Both the position numbers and the translations under genes were made by a program. A stretch of 64,000 nt of DNA, from assembly GCF_004323635.1 (NCBI RefSeq), contig NZ_CP036515.1, positions 496,001-560,000 on the forward strand, read 5' to 3'. Below, piece by piece: positions 7,416-15,035 of the stretch (within the stretch, counting starts at the first letter, position 1; each line of letters starts with the position of its first letter). The DNA is from Lichenihabitans psoromatis (GTDB lineage: Bacteria > Pseudomonadota > Alphaproteobacteria > Rhizobiales > Beijerinckiaceae). The notes under the pieces are model-generated. The model had not been told where the DNA came from. It ran no database searches and saw only the letters and a list, made by a program, of their open reading frames with translations.

Positions 7416-7988
7416 GTGAAGCCGGCTCAGTATGTTGAAATCGTGGTCCTCCCAAATATTTGTCGGTTCCTCAATGCGCGAGCAGACATAAGCTTGGCCT
7501 ATACTGCATGTATTTTGACTTATCACCTTGCAGATCACCTAGCTTAGGCTGAAGGGATGTCGGACAAACGCAAGGTGATCGACAAATTACTCGGTTTTTG
7601 TGAGGGACCTTTTCGGATTGTTCAGGGCCTTTGCAACGGAACAAAGCATCCTAAGAAGCGAGATGGCATCAATCCCGGCGACGAATCAATCGTGGCGCAG
7701 TTCGACTTTGACAATGTTGGCGCATGCTGGGATCAGGGTAGGTTAGGGTCTGAGGGATTACGCGTTGGACCAATCGAAGATGATGTGTTTCTTGATCTCG
7801 TTGTACAAAGGGTGCTCCTCGCTATGCAGGCATTTTATCCATATCACTTGGGTGCTGTCGATATCGGCTGCCTTGACTTAGAGGTTAGACGCCAACACGC
7901 TCAGATTTGGCAGTGGCGTGATGGTACAAGGTCGTACCAGGAACGCGTCGGAGACATCGATCCGTATGTAATCAAGGGCGAGGTTTAG
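7416..7988 (+). pseudogene. Hypothetical gene interrupted by one in-frame TAG
   Basis: One continuous frame runs from a GTG at 7416 (AAGGA upstream) through KPAQYVEIVVLPNICRFLNA and TACILTYHLADHLA, meets a TAG at 7545-7547, then continues in the same frame (AEGMSDKRKVIDKLLG, FRIVQGLCNGTKHPKK) to 7988. The two halves together match the layout of small helical proteins with a YHLAD helix and a later NGTKH motif, as in some HEPN-like families. The distal half alone could start at the ATG at 7557. One nonsense change or read-through are the alternatives; family identity is a weak inference. Confidence 0.65.
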
Positions 7989-8669
7989 TTGAACCACATA
8001 GGTCCGAGACATATCAACATGCCAGAACCTAGAAGCATTGTTTTTAAGGACGATCGATTGATCGTTAAGGGGGACTGGCCAGACGGGGCTACAGTCCACG
8101 GAATTGAGGGTCCAGGGGCGGTGGAGTTCCGCCGACTGTCTTCTATCGACGCAGATATGCGTAAGGCAAAACGTTGGCTCGATCTGATTTCCTCGGACAT
8201 CGCCCGGCCGGCGACCCCAACTGAGGAAGCGCTTTACGAGGCCTCACTGATCATTTTTTGTAGGTGCTTCAAGGGAGCAGGAGGCATTAGGCAGCGTCCG
8301 CTAAAGCCCAAACAAGTTTTCAGCCAAATTCAGCGTGGCCAATTCGAGCTTCTCAAAATTATTAGAGATCGGATGGTAGCCCATGACGAGCAGCTGGCAA
8401 GTGCAACCGTTGCTTTACTGATTAGGAGCAAAGAACATTACGCACTTGATGTTCTTTCCTCGAATTTCTCAGTTCCATTCTCGGCCATAATGGAACGCAA
8501 GTACCTGATTGGCTTAGTAGAAACGGTTTTAGATTGGCTTGATATAGAAAGGCACAAGTTGGCTTCTGACCTGAAATCATGGTTCGATCAAATGCCTGAA
8601 GACCGGGTTTCGGCACCTGCCTTCAAACTGGATATCATTGAAGGGGATCCCTTTAGACGTGGCACATGA
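7989..8669 (+). CDS. Hypothetical helical protein with RxxxxxH motif (226 aa)
   Basis: Begins with TTG directly after the stop of the preceding gene, or with the ATG at 8019. It is predicted mostly helical. The centre contains LLKIIRDRMVAHDEQLASA; the RDRMVAH segment resembles the R-x4-6-H motif of HEPN ribonuclease families and the RN(K)MxAH motif of several uncharacterised defence-associated proteins. The upstream gene has an NGTKH motif, so the two may have formed a pair. Function unproven; low GC and isolated position suggest horizontal transfer. Confidence 0.55.
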   Translation: MNHIGPRHINMPEPRSIVFKDDRLIVKGDWPDGATVHGIEGPGAVEFRRLSSIDADMRKAKRWLDLISSDIARPATPTEEALYEASLIIFCRCFKGAGGIRQRPLKPKQVFSQIQRGQFELLKIIRDRMVAHDEQLASATVALLIRSKEHYALDVLSSNFSVPFSAIMERKYLIGLVETVLDWLDIERHKLASDLKSWFDQMPEDRVSAPAFKLDIIEGDPFRRGT

Positions 8670-8769
8670 ATTTGTGCCTGACTGTTTGGATGTTGACGAC
8701 TTAATGTTTGTTCATTGACTAGCGTAACCTCGGCAATGTCCGGGGCAGCTCAAACTCGAGGTCACGATT

Positions 8770-8937
8770 ATGGCAAAGACACCGTCAAAGCCCAGCGTGG
8801 AGCCAATCACGTCATCAAAAATAAAGTCGCTGGCCGGTAAAGGCGAACGAGCCCCAAGTACGCTAACGACGAGGGAGACGCAGTCTCTTGCAGCATCGGT
8901 GCTGGCTCACATCGAGCCACGCAAAAAACCGAAGTAG
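8770..8937 (+). CDS. Small hypothetical basic protein (55 aa)
   Basis: Reads MAKTPSKPSVEPITSSKIKS, then SLAASVLAHIEPRKKPK before TAG. Short Lys/Ser/Thr-rich proteins ending in an xxxAASxLAQ helix and a basic tail are common near phage-like genes in Alphaproteobacteria. It is probably real although too short for most ORF calls. Convergent with the minus-strand gene starting at 9216. Confidence 0.5.
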   Translation: MAKTPSKPSVEPITSSKIKSLAGKGERAPSTLTTRETQSLAASVLAHIEPRKKPK

Positions 8938-8940
8938 ATT

Positions 8941-9216
8941 TTACAAACTGATCATCTTGCGAACGGCAGTAGTGGGTATTCGTATAATGCCGCTGGCTTG
9001 TACACGGTCTTTGCTGAAGTCTCCAAGGTTCGGAGCGATTGCAATCGCATCGCAAGTCTCGGCTACGAGATACCCGACCGAAATGCACCCGACCGCAGTC
9101 GGAACTCTGTATTCGTCAAGCCATTGCCACGATGGGATCGGCTGTTGGCTGTCCTCCCATTCGACTAGCACAAGCTTGAAAGGCACAGTCGGTCTAAAAA
9201 CCTTTGTTCGCTTCAT
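8941..9216 (-). CDS. Hypothetical protein, phage/island type (91 aa)
   Basis: The pattern VLVEWEDSQQPIPSWQWLDE, ISVGYLVAET, IAIAPNLGD and VQASGIIRIPTTAV is characteristic of a small family found repeatedly in Rhizobiales prophages and islands; its function is unknown to me. It starts at the ATG at 9216, 18 bases after the stop of the gene at 9235-9465, so they form a two-gene unit. Confidence 0.65.
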   Translation of the reverse strand: MKRTKVFRPTVPFKLVLVEWEDSQQPIPSWQWLDEYRVPTAVGCISVGYLVAETCDAIAIAPNLGDFSKDRVQASGIIRIPTTAVRKMISL

Positions 9217-9234
9217 ATAAATGGCCTGCGAGAT

Positions 9235-9465
9235 CTAAAGCGTCTTCGGCTGATGCCACGGCTGCGGCTTGATCCCGCCCGCGCCGTCAGAAGCGACGAA
9301 CGAGACGATCATCAACCGCGCGTGCTTCCCAAACTCAGCCTGCTTCTGAGCTCGGAATACCCCGGGGTCTACGTCGGGCGGGCAAAACCCCAGGGTGTAG
9401 CTGCCATCGCTTGGCCGCGTGCTCCACGCCTCGACGGCAGCGATGCGCTTCTCAATGGGTCGCAT
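9235..9465 (-). CDS. Small hypothetical protein (76 aa)
   Basis: MRPIEKRIAAVEAW opens an N-terminal helix, followed by SDGSYTLGFCPPDVDPGVF. The ATG at 9465 is preceded by AAAGGA at about 9 bases. No family recognised. It is the first gene of a two-gene unit with the 91-residue protein downstream. Confidence 0.55.
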   Translation of the reverse strand: MRPIEKRIAAVEAWSTRPSDGSYTLGFCPPDVDPGVFRAQKQAEFGKHARLMIVSFVASDGAGGIKPQPWHQPKTL

Positions 9466-9548
9466 GGGTGAAGTCCTTTCGATTGGGAAGGAAAGCGAGC
9501 AAGGCTTCGCTTTCCGTCCCACCTCAGCCCGTTCAACCATGATCGAAC

Positions 9549-9614
9549 GGGATGGACGGCCACCGGAAGGTTGACCAAGAAGATCAAGCGCCAGCCGACG
9601 GCATCGATCAGCAC
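9549..9614 (-). pseudogene. Fragment of an MFS drug transporter
   Basis: The minus-strand frame gives LIDAVGWRLIFLVNLPVAV, which matches the strongly conserved GWRWIFLVNLPVG segment of EmrB/QacA-type transporters. No further transporter sequence surrounds it, and flanking frames are broken. It is a small relic. Confidence 0.6.
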
Positions 9615-9645
9615 CGGCGGTCACGGCGCCCACGTGCGCAAACCC

Positions 9646-9698
9646 GAACGTCCGCTTCGGGGCAAGCACCTAATGTCCGCTCCTGGCGCGACCCGGAA
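9646..9698 (+). repeat. Dispersed ~52-bp repeat, copy A
   Basis: Begins GAACGTCCGCTTCGGGGCAA and ends CTCCTGGCGCGACCCGGAA. Three related copies occur at 14303, 39710 and 42626, always in intergenic DNA and always in the same orientation of the window. Shared cores are GTCYGCT near both ends and the CTGGCGCAATCCGGA-type tail. Confidence 0.6.
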
Positions 9699-9820
9699 CC
9701 GCAGACCCGCGACCGCTGCTTAGTCAGGGTTGGGTGGATAGCTGAAGTTGGCTTTCTGCCCGGAAACGGACGTTCGCTCGGCGCCCCGGGCAGTCGTTTG
9801 CGCCTCCTTGCCGGCGGCGT

Positions 9821-12457
9821 TCAGGATCCGTCATGCACCTGCGGTACAAACAGGACCTTTTCGCTGCCACAGTCGGGGCAGCGCCAATCCGTCGGTAGGG
9901 CCATCAATGCGGTTCCAGGCGGAATGCCCTGTTGGGGCACGCCCGCGCTTTCGTCGTAGATGTAGTAGCAGCCTCGGCAGATGAACTGCCGGCGCGGGCC
10001 TTCCGGTTCGGGCGACCGCGCAGGAGGGGCGGCGACGTATTCGATCGAGCCGGACGCCAGGACCGTGTCCCCGACCGCGATGGTGCCGTTCTGGCGGGCG
10101 ATGAGATAGACCCCAAGGTTCTTATGTCCGAAGCTTGCCCGCAGCGAAGTGGGGATGTCGAGGTCCCGGCGCGCTGTGGCCGGGTTGACGTTGGTGGCCC
10201 CGCAGCGACCGTTGACTCGATCGACCAGGAACGTCGTTCCCCCGATCGTGACCTCGCTTCCTACCCAGTCGACCTCCTCGAAGGCCTTTGCGCCATCGAT
10301 ATAGATGTTGGCGCGAAAGCGCAGCGGGTCGAGCGAGACGCCCCAGCGCTCTTCGAGGCTGCGCAACGTGGCGAGGTTGATGAGCGAGATCACGCTGTCG
10401 GGTTTGTCCATGAAATGCCCAACGCGTGACCGAATGAGCACCGGCGGGTCCTTGAAGCTCGGCAGCAGCGTCCAAAAAAAGCGCTCCAGCTGTTCGCGCT
10501 GGGCGGGGTCGGTCAAGCAGCCTGCCGCGACCTGCCGGCCGGCGCGCCACGCCGTCAACCACATCGTATCGATGTCCAGGCTGGTCGCGACCTGGGCCAA
10601 CCCCTCGTCCAGCATCAGCATGGCGAAGAGACCCTTCTTGGCCCATTTCGGATCGTCGCGGTCGAGGGGGGCCGTGGGCCGGGCGAGCGCAAAGACGCGA
10701 TCGTATGGAATGGGCCTGCCTGCTTCTGTGTCGACCTGGGCGAGGGGCTGCGCGCTCAGTCCCTTGATTGGGTATCGATAAATGCTACTGACGCTCGCCA
10801 TGGTGAGCCCGGGTCCTTGTGCGATCCTCGTCTTTGACGGTGCACGGGCACGACGTGGCTTTGGTAGAGCCGGTTGCTGGCGAAAGCGGGAGTCCAGATG
10901 CATCGGGGTGCGCCGAGCTCGGCCCGGCAGCTGGACCGATCCCTGCGGCGCCTCCACGAGATAAGTCGTAACGTCGGTCTTGAGATCGTCGACCGTATCG
11001 TCGATGGCCTCGGACAGCCGATCCATCGCCTGTTCGATCTGCTTGGGAAGCAGGGCCCCGAAGCCGAGCAGGAGAGCGCGACGATCCAGGAGGGACGGAC
11101 GGATCGTCATGGCGCCACAGGAGGCGAGCGGATACACGCCGATGCGGGATCGTCGGGCCAGATTCTCAACCACTGCTGCGTCGGGCACGCCGGCCGGAAG
11201 GTTCCACAGGAGGTGGAGGCCACCCGTCTCGCCGCTGATGCTGACCTCGCCGAAGCTGCGACGCAGGGCGGCGAGGAGGCGGTCACGGTTTTCGCGATAG
11301 TGGGCGCGTACGCGGGCGACGTGGACCGCGTAGCTGTTGCCGGCCATCATGTCGGCCAGAGTAGCCTGGTCGAGCCAGGCATTGCCGCCATCGAGCAGTT
11401 CCTTGGCCGCGACCACGACCTCCGCGAGACGCGGCGGCACGACCATGAAGCCCAAACCAAGACCCGCACCCAGCGTTCGCGCGAAGGAGCCGAGGTAGAT
11501 CGTGCAGTCCGGCGCATCGGCCGCGATCGCGGGCGGGTTCGAACCCTCGAACCGCAAGTCGGCGTCGGAATCGTCCTCGAGGATGTAGCAGCCGCAGCGG
11601 CGCGCCCAGGCCGCGATGCTGTCGCGGCGGCCGGCCGACAACATCACGCCCGTGGGAAACTGGTGGGATGGCGTGACGTAGAGCAGCGCCGTCGATCGGA
11701 GCGGTAGATCGCTGGGCACGAGCCCATCTTGGTCGACGGCCACGCCGACGGTCTCGGACCCGGTTGCCTCGAAGGCATAAAGGGCGCCCTGGGAGCCGGG
11801 GTCCTCCAAGGCTGCGAGCGTGCCGCGATGCAGGAACAGACGGCTCGCTAGGCTGATGCCTTCCTGGACGCCTGAAACGATGATGATGCGGCTCGGGTCG
11901 GCCGCGATGCCGCGGGTGGTGGCGATATAGAGCGCGATCGCCGAGCGTAGCGCGAGCAGTCCCGCCGCCTCGCCGCCCTCGGTCAGGCCCCGGGCCCCGC
12001 CAAACGTCAGGTTTTTTGCAAGGTGTCGCCGCCAGAGCTTCAACGGGAACAGCGCGTGATGAGACCGTCCGGGATAGAAATCGAAGGAAAGCCGGCGGCG
12101 TATTGTGCCGGACCGCTGCACAAGCCGCACCGGGAGCGAGGGCAAGGGCATCGACCAGGACGGTTCGCGCACCCCCTGTGGCGCGGTCGGGACCGGTGGT
12201 GCACATCCTGGGTCGGGCGCGGAGACGAAAATCCCCGACGCCGGTCGGGAGTCCACCAGGCCCTCCGTCATGAGGATCTCGTAGGCGCGCACGACGGTGT
12301 TGCGGGCCACCGCGAGCTGCTCCGAAAGCTGGCGCGACGAGGGCATCCGTGTTCCTACGGGCAGACGCGCATGCGTGATCGCACGCCTCAGCTGCTCCAC
12401 GATCTGGCCCGTGAGGGTCTCTCCACTGGATCGGTCCAGAACCACGGGAACTTGCAT
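9821..12457 (-). CDS. MocR-like regulator continuing in frame into MOSC and rubredoxin domains (878 aa)
   Basis: Residues 1-75: GntR winged helix (GTRMPSSRQLSEQLAVARNT). Residues ~110-480: aminotransferase fold I domain typical of MocR/PdxR regulators (YVTPSHQFPTGV, ILEDDSDADLRF). The PLP-lysine motif reads GSFARTLGAGL, with Arg-327 in place of Lys. Residues ~553-830: MOSC_N and MOSC domains (SIYRYPIKGL; NGRCGATNVNP with its conserved Cys). C-terminus: rubredoxin-like ICRGC...WRCPDC. An internal ATG at 10801 (MASVSSIYRYPI) follows AAGGA, so a separate MOSC-rubredoxin protein could be made from the same frame. Divergent from urtA, which it may regulate. Confidence 0.85.
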   Translation of the reverse strand: MQVPVVLDRSSGETLTGQIVEQLRRAITHARLPVGTRMPSSRQLSEQLAVARNTVVRAYEILMTEGLVDSRPASGIFVSAPDPGCAPPVPTAPQGVREPSWSMPLPSLPVRLVQRSGTIRRRLSFDFYPGRSHHALFPLKLWRRHLAKNLTFGGARGLTEGGEAAGLLALRSAIALYIATTRGIAADPSRIIIVSGVQEGISLASRLFLHRGTLAALEDPGSQGALYAFEATGSETVGVAVDQDGLVPSDLPLRSTALLYVTPSHQFPTGVMLSAGRRDSIAAWARRCGCYILEDDSDADLRFEGSNPPAIAADAPDCTIYLGSFARTLGAGLGLGFMVVPPRLAEVVVAAKELLDGGNAWLDQATLADMMAGNSYAVHVARVRAHYRENRDRLLAALRRSFGEVSISGETGGLHLLWNLPAGVPDAAVVENLARRSRIGVYPLASCGAMTIRPSLLDRRALLLGFGALLPKQIEQAMDRLSEAIDDTVDDLKTDVTTYLVEAPQGSVQLPGRARRTPMHLDSRFRQQPALPKPRRARAPSKTRIAQGPGLTMASVSSIYRYPIKGLSAQPLAQVDTEAGRPIPYDRVFALARPTAPLDRDDPKWAKKGLFAMLMLDEGLAQVATSLDIDTMWLTAWRAGRQVAAGCLTDPAQREQLERFFWTLLPSFKDPPVLIRSRVGHFMDKPDSVISLINLATLRSLEERWGVSLDPLRFRANIYIDGAKAFEEVDWVGSEVTIGGTTFLVDRVNGRCGATNVNPATARRDLDIPTSLRASFGHKNLGVYLIARQNGTIAVGDTVLASGSIEYVAAPPARSPEPEGPRRQFICRGCYYIYDESAGVPQQGIPPGTALMALPTDWRCPDCGSEKVLFVPQVHDGS

Positions 12458-12821
12458 CGATTCTCCACTGGACGCCGCAGAGCTGCTCGGGGTGATCCTA
12501 TCGTAGGCCCTGGGAGCGCCCGCGCAATCGGTCCGCGTCTCTGGACCTATCGTTTCTGCCGCGACTGGACTAATGCTGGATGATCCGTGAGCAGGGCCGC
12601 GCGTGGCTCAGGCAGGTCCGAAGCGCCGCCTCGGGAATTTGCTCGATAAGCGCACAGCGCAATGCTGCAGCGTGACGCCAAGCCCAAGGCGGGGTGGACC
12701 CATCGCATGCGCACGGCTTGGCTCTCTGCGGCTGTGCTCTGCCATGCCAGCCTTTCGACGCCTTGAAGTGTCCGCACGTCCCCCGGGCGGCATCCGTGCA
12801 AGGCGGCGAAAGGAGCGGACA
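12458..12821. promoter_or_regulatory. Divergent intergenic region between the MocR-like gene and urtA
   Basis: About 360 bases separating two divergent start codons, and so expected to hold both promoters and any site for the MocR-like protein. I found no convincing operator repeat. A strong AAAGGAG ribosome site for urtA lies at about 12808-12814. ORFs crossing this stretch are shadows. Confidence 0.4.
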
Positions 12822-14108
12822 ATGTCGAAGACACGACGATCTTGGCTGAAGGGGCTTGTCGCCTCGGCCATGCTTTGGACGACATCGGGCTATGCGGTCG
12901 CAGCCGACGACACGATCAAGGTGGGCGTGCTCCATTCCCTGTCGGGCACGATGGCGATCAGCGAGACGATCTTAAAGGACGTCATGCTGATGCAGATCGC
13001 CGAGATCAATGCCAAGGGCGGTCTTCTCGGCAAGCAGATCGAGCCCGTGGTCGTCGACCCGGCCTCCAATTGGCCCCTGTTCGCGGAAAAGGCTCGCGAA
13101 CTGATCAGCAAGGACAAGGTCGCGGCCGTGTTCGGCTGCTGGACCTCGGTGTCTCGCAAGTCAGTGCTGCCGGTGTTCGAGGAGTTGAACGGCCTCCTGT
13201 TCTACCCGCTGGAATACGAAGGCGAGGAGGATTCCTACAACGTCTTCTATGGCAGTTCCGTGCCCGACAACAAGGCGATCCCCGCGGTCGAGTATTTGAT
13301 GAGCCCCGACGGCGGCAACGTGAAGCGCTTCGTGCTGGAGGGGACCGACTATGTCTATCCTCGGACCAGCAACAAAATCATCCGTGCCTTCCTTAAGTCG
13401 AAGGGTGTCGCGGACGAGGATATCTTGGAGAACTATACGCCGTTCGGCTTCGCCGACTGGCAGACCGAAGTCGCCAAGATCAAATCCTTCGGGTCGGTCG
13501 GCCGGAAGACCGCCGTGATCTCGACCGTCAATGGCGACGCCAACATTCCGTTCTACAAGGAACTCGGCAACCAGGGCGTGAAAGCGACCAACATCCCGGT
13601 GATGGCCTTCTCGGTAGGTGAGGAGGAGCTCGCCGGCGTCGACACCAAGCCGCTGGTCGGCCATCTGGCAGCCTGGAGCTACTTCCAATCGGTCGACACG
13701 CCGGAGAACAGGGCTTTCATCGCCAAGTGGCGCGCCTATTCCAAGAAGCCGGACAACGTCACCAACGATCCCATGGAATCCGCCTACATCCTGTTCCACA
13801 TGTGGGTTCAGGCGGTCCAGCAGGCCGGCACAACCGACGTCAATGCCGTTCGGCAGGCGATGATCGGCCAGAAGTTCAGTTCGCCCTCGGGTGTCGAGGT
13901 GACGATGCTGCCCAACCATCATATGGCTAAGCCCGTGATGATCGGCGAGATCCAGGGCAACGGCCAGTTCAGCATCGTCTACCAGAGCGCGGCACTTCCG
14001 CCGAAGCCCTGGAGCCCCTACGTCGACGCCAACAAGGGGAAGGTTGCCGATTGGTCTTGGCCAAATGTCTGCGGCGGATGCAAGGCGCCGAAATACTCGA
14101 CCTTTTGA
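12822..14108 (+). CDS. urtA: Urea-type ABC transporter substrate-binding protein
   Basis: 428-residue periplasmic type I binding protein. The leader MSKTRRSWLKGLVASAML...AVAAD is removed on export. The body matches UrtA of urea importers: IKVGVLHSLSGTMAISE, VVVDPASNWPLFAEKA, VFGCWTSVSRKSVLPVFEEL, TDYVYPRTSNKI, TVNGDANIPFYKELGNQG, KPLVGHLAAWSYF. The ATG at 12822 has a strong ribosome site. No urtBCDE permease/ATPase genes follow; a hairpin and an IS256 relic do. It is therefore an orphan whose transporter would have to be encoded elsewhere. Related amide-binding proteins are the alternative ligand class. Confidence 0.88.
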   Translation: MSKTRRSWLKGLVASAMLWTTSGYAVAADDTIKVGVLHSLSGTMAISETILKDVMLMQIAEINAKGGLLGKQIEPVVVDPASNWPLFAEKARELISKDKVAAVFGCWTSVSRKSVLPVFEELNGLLFYPLEYEGEEDSYNVFYGSSVPDNKAIPAVEYLMSPDGGNVKRFVLEGTDYVYPRTSNKIIRAFLKSKGVADEDILENYTPFGFADWQTEVAKIKSFGSVGRKTAVISTVNGDANIPFYKELGNQGVKATNIPVMAFSVGEEELAGVDTKPLVGHLAAWSYFQSVDTPENRAFIAKWRAYSKKPDNVTNDPMESAYILFHMWVQAVQQAGTTDVNAVRQAMIGQKFSSPSGVEVTMLPNHHMAKPVMIGEIQGNGQFSIVYQSAALPPKPWSPYVDANKGKVADWSWPNVCGGCKAPKYSTF

Positions 14109-14121
14109 GTCGATCGTCAAA

Positions 14122-14154
14122 GCTGATGGGCGCGCCGAAAGGCCGCCCATCAGC
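14122..14154 (+). terminator. Hairpin after urtA
   Basis: GCTGATGGGC-GCGCC, loop GAAA, GGC-CGCCCATCAGC forms a strong stem with a GNRA-type tetraloop 13 bases after the stop codon. There is no T-run, so it may act as a transcript stabiliser or as a weak terminator. Confidence 0.55.
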
Positions 14155-14302
14155 CGTTCGAGACCGGCAGGTGCGAGAGACATCCCCAAACGCAATTTCT
14201 TTTCGGCCGACGCGCCCGTTGCCAAAAACTTCGAAAGCCACACAAGCGGACTCTCTGAAGGTCTTAGTCGGTTCGACTGCTGCCGGGACGCCATGACCGA
14301 AC

Positions 14303-14354
14303 GAAGGTCCGCTTCCTGGCGGCCAGCCGAATCCCGCTCCTGGCGCATTCGAGA
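14303..14354 (+). repeat. Dispersed ~52-bp repeat, copy B
   Basis: GAAGGTCCGCTTCCTGGC ... CCCGCTCCTGGCGCATTC aligns over its length with copies A, C and D. It lies between urtA and the IS256 relic. It is the most diverged copy in its central part. Confidence 0.5.
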
Positions 14355-14399
14355 CATCTGCTGAGGTCCGTTAGCTTCCGCTAAAGGACATTCCCGGAA

Positions 14400-15000
14400 G
14401 TGAATTCCGTGGCTAAAGTTCCAAACTGCTGCTGCTTCGGGAGGCAACCGTGACGCTGAGTACCGACCCTGGGCGCAGAGAACCGTCGCGCGCGGCTTCG
14501 TTGAGGAAGATGCCGACGACCTCGGTCCTGCGTTTGATCTCGCCGTTGAGCCGCTCTAGCGCTTTCGTCGAGTGGAGCTTGGTGGCGATGCACGAGTGGA
14601 AAAGTCATGTAGGCCAGCACGTCGGCTTCGCTGTCGTACATAAGATGGGGCGAGCTTTGGAAGCCTAGGCCTGCGCTGTCGGCGCCGCGAAGCGAACTGG
14701 ACGCGATAGCTGCTGCAATATGGCGGCGAGCACCCTCAGGTCAGGCCCGAGGGCAGGCTCTTGACGGACGGCGGCCTTCAGCCCCTCGTACGCGTCCGAG
14801 ATCACCAACTAGACCTCCGGAGGCCACGACGCGCCAGCTTGCGCAGGAACCCCGTCCAGAAAGTCTCGGTTTTGGACAGGTCTATGTCCATGCCGAGCAC
14901 TTCGCGGTGCCCCTGTTCACTCCAACTGCCACGTCGACAGCAATGGACACGATCCCGCCGGACTGCAACCACGCTCAGGAACACAACCCGGCCTGGCTCC
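14400..15000 (-). pseudogene. IS256-family (mutator) transposase relic
   Basis: Pieces of one transposase are readable in different minus-strand frames, in order: HREVLGMDIDLSKTETFWTG and FLRKLARRGLR (about 14900-14820), LVISDAYEGLKAAVRQ (about 14810-14760), DVLAYMTFP (about 14620), and LHSTKALERLNGEIKRRTEV with VGIFLNEA (about 14580-14500). These match the conserved catalytic and C-terminal blocks of IS256 transposases. Several frameshifts and stops and a missing N-terminal half make it inactive. I could not define terminal repeats. Confidence 0.8.
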
Positions 15001-15035
15001 GGATTGCATGGGCACTGACGAGACCGTGAGTAAGC

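Noticed and set aside
10874..11707. 277-codon plus-strand ORF
   Set aside because: Shadow of the MocR-like domain; no coherent motifs.
13161..14447. 428-codon minus-strand ORF
   Set aside because: Shadow of urtA, whose plus-strand product matches UrtA over its whole length.
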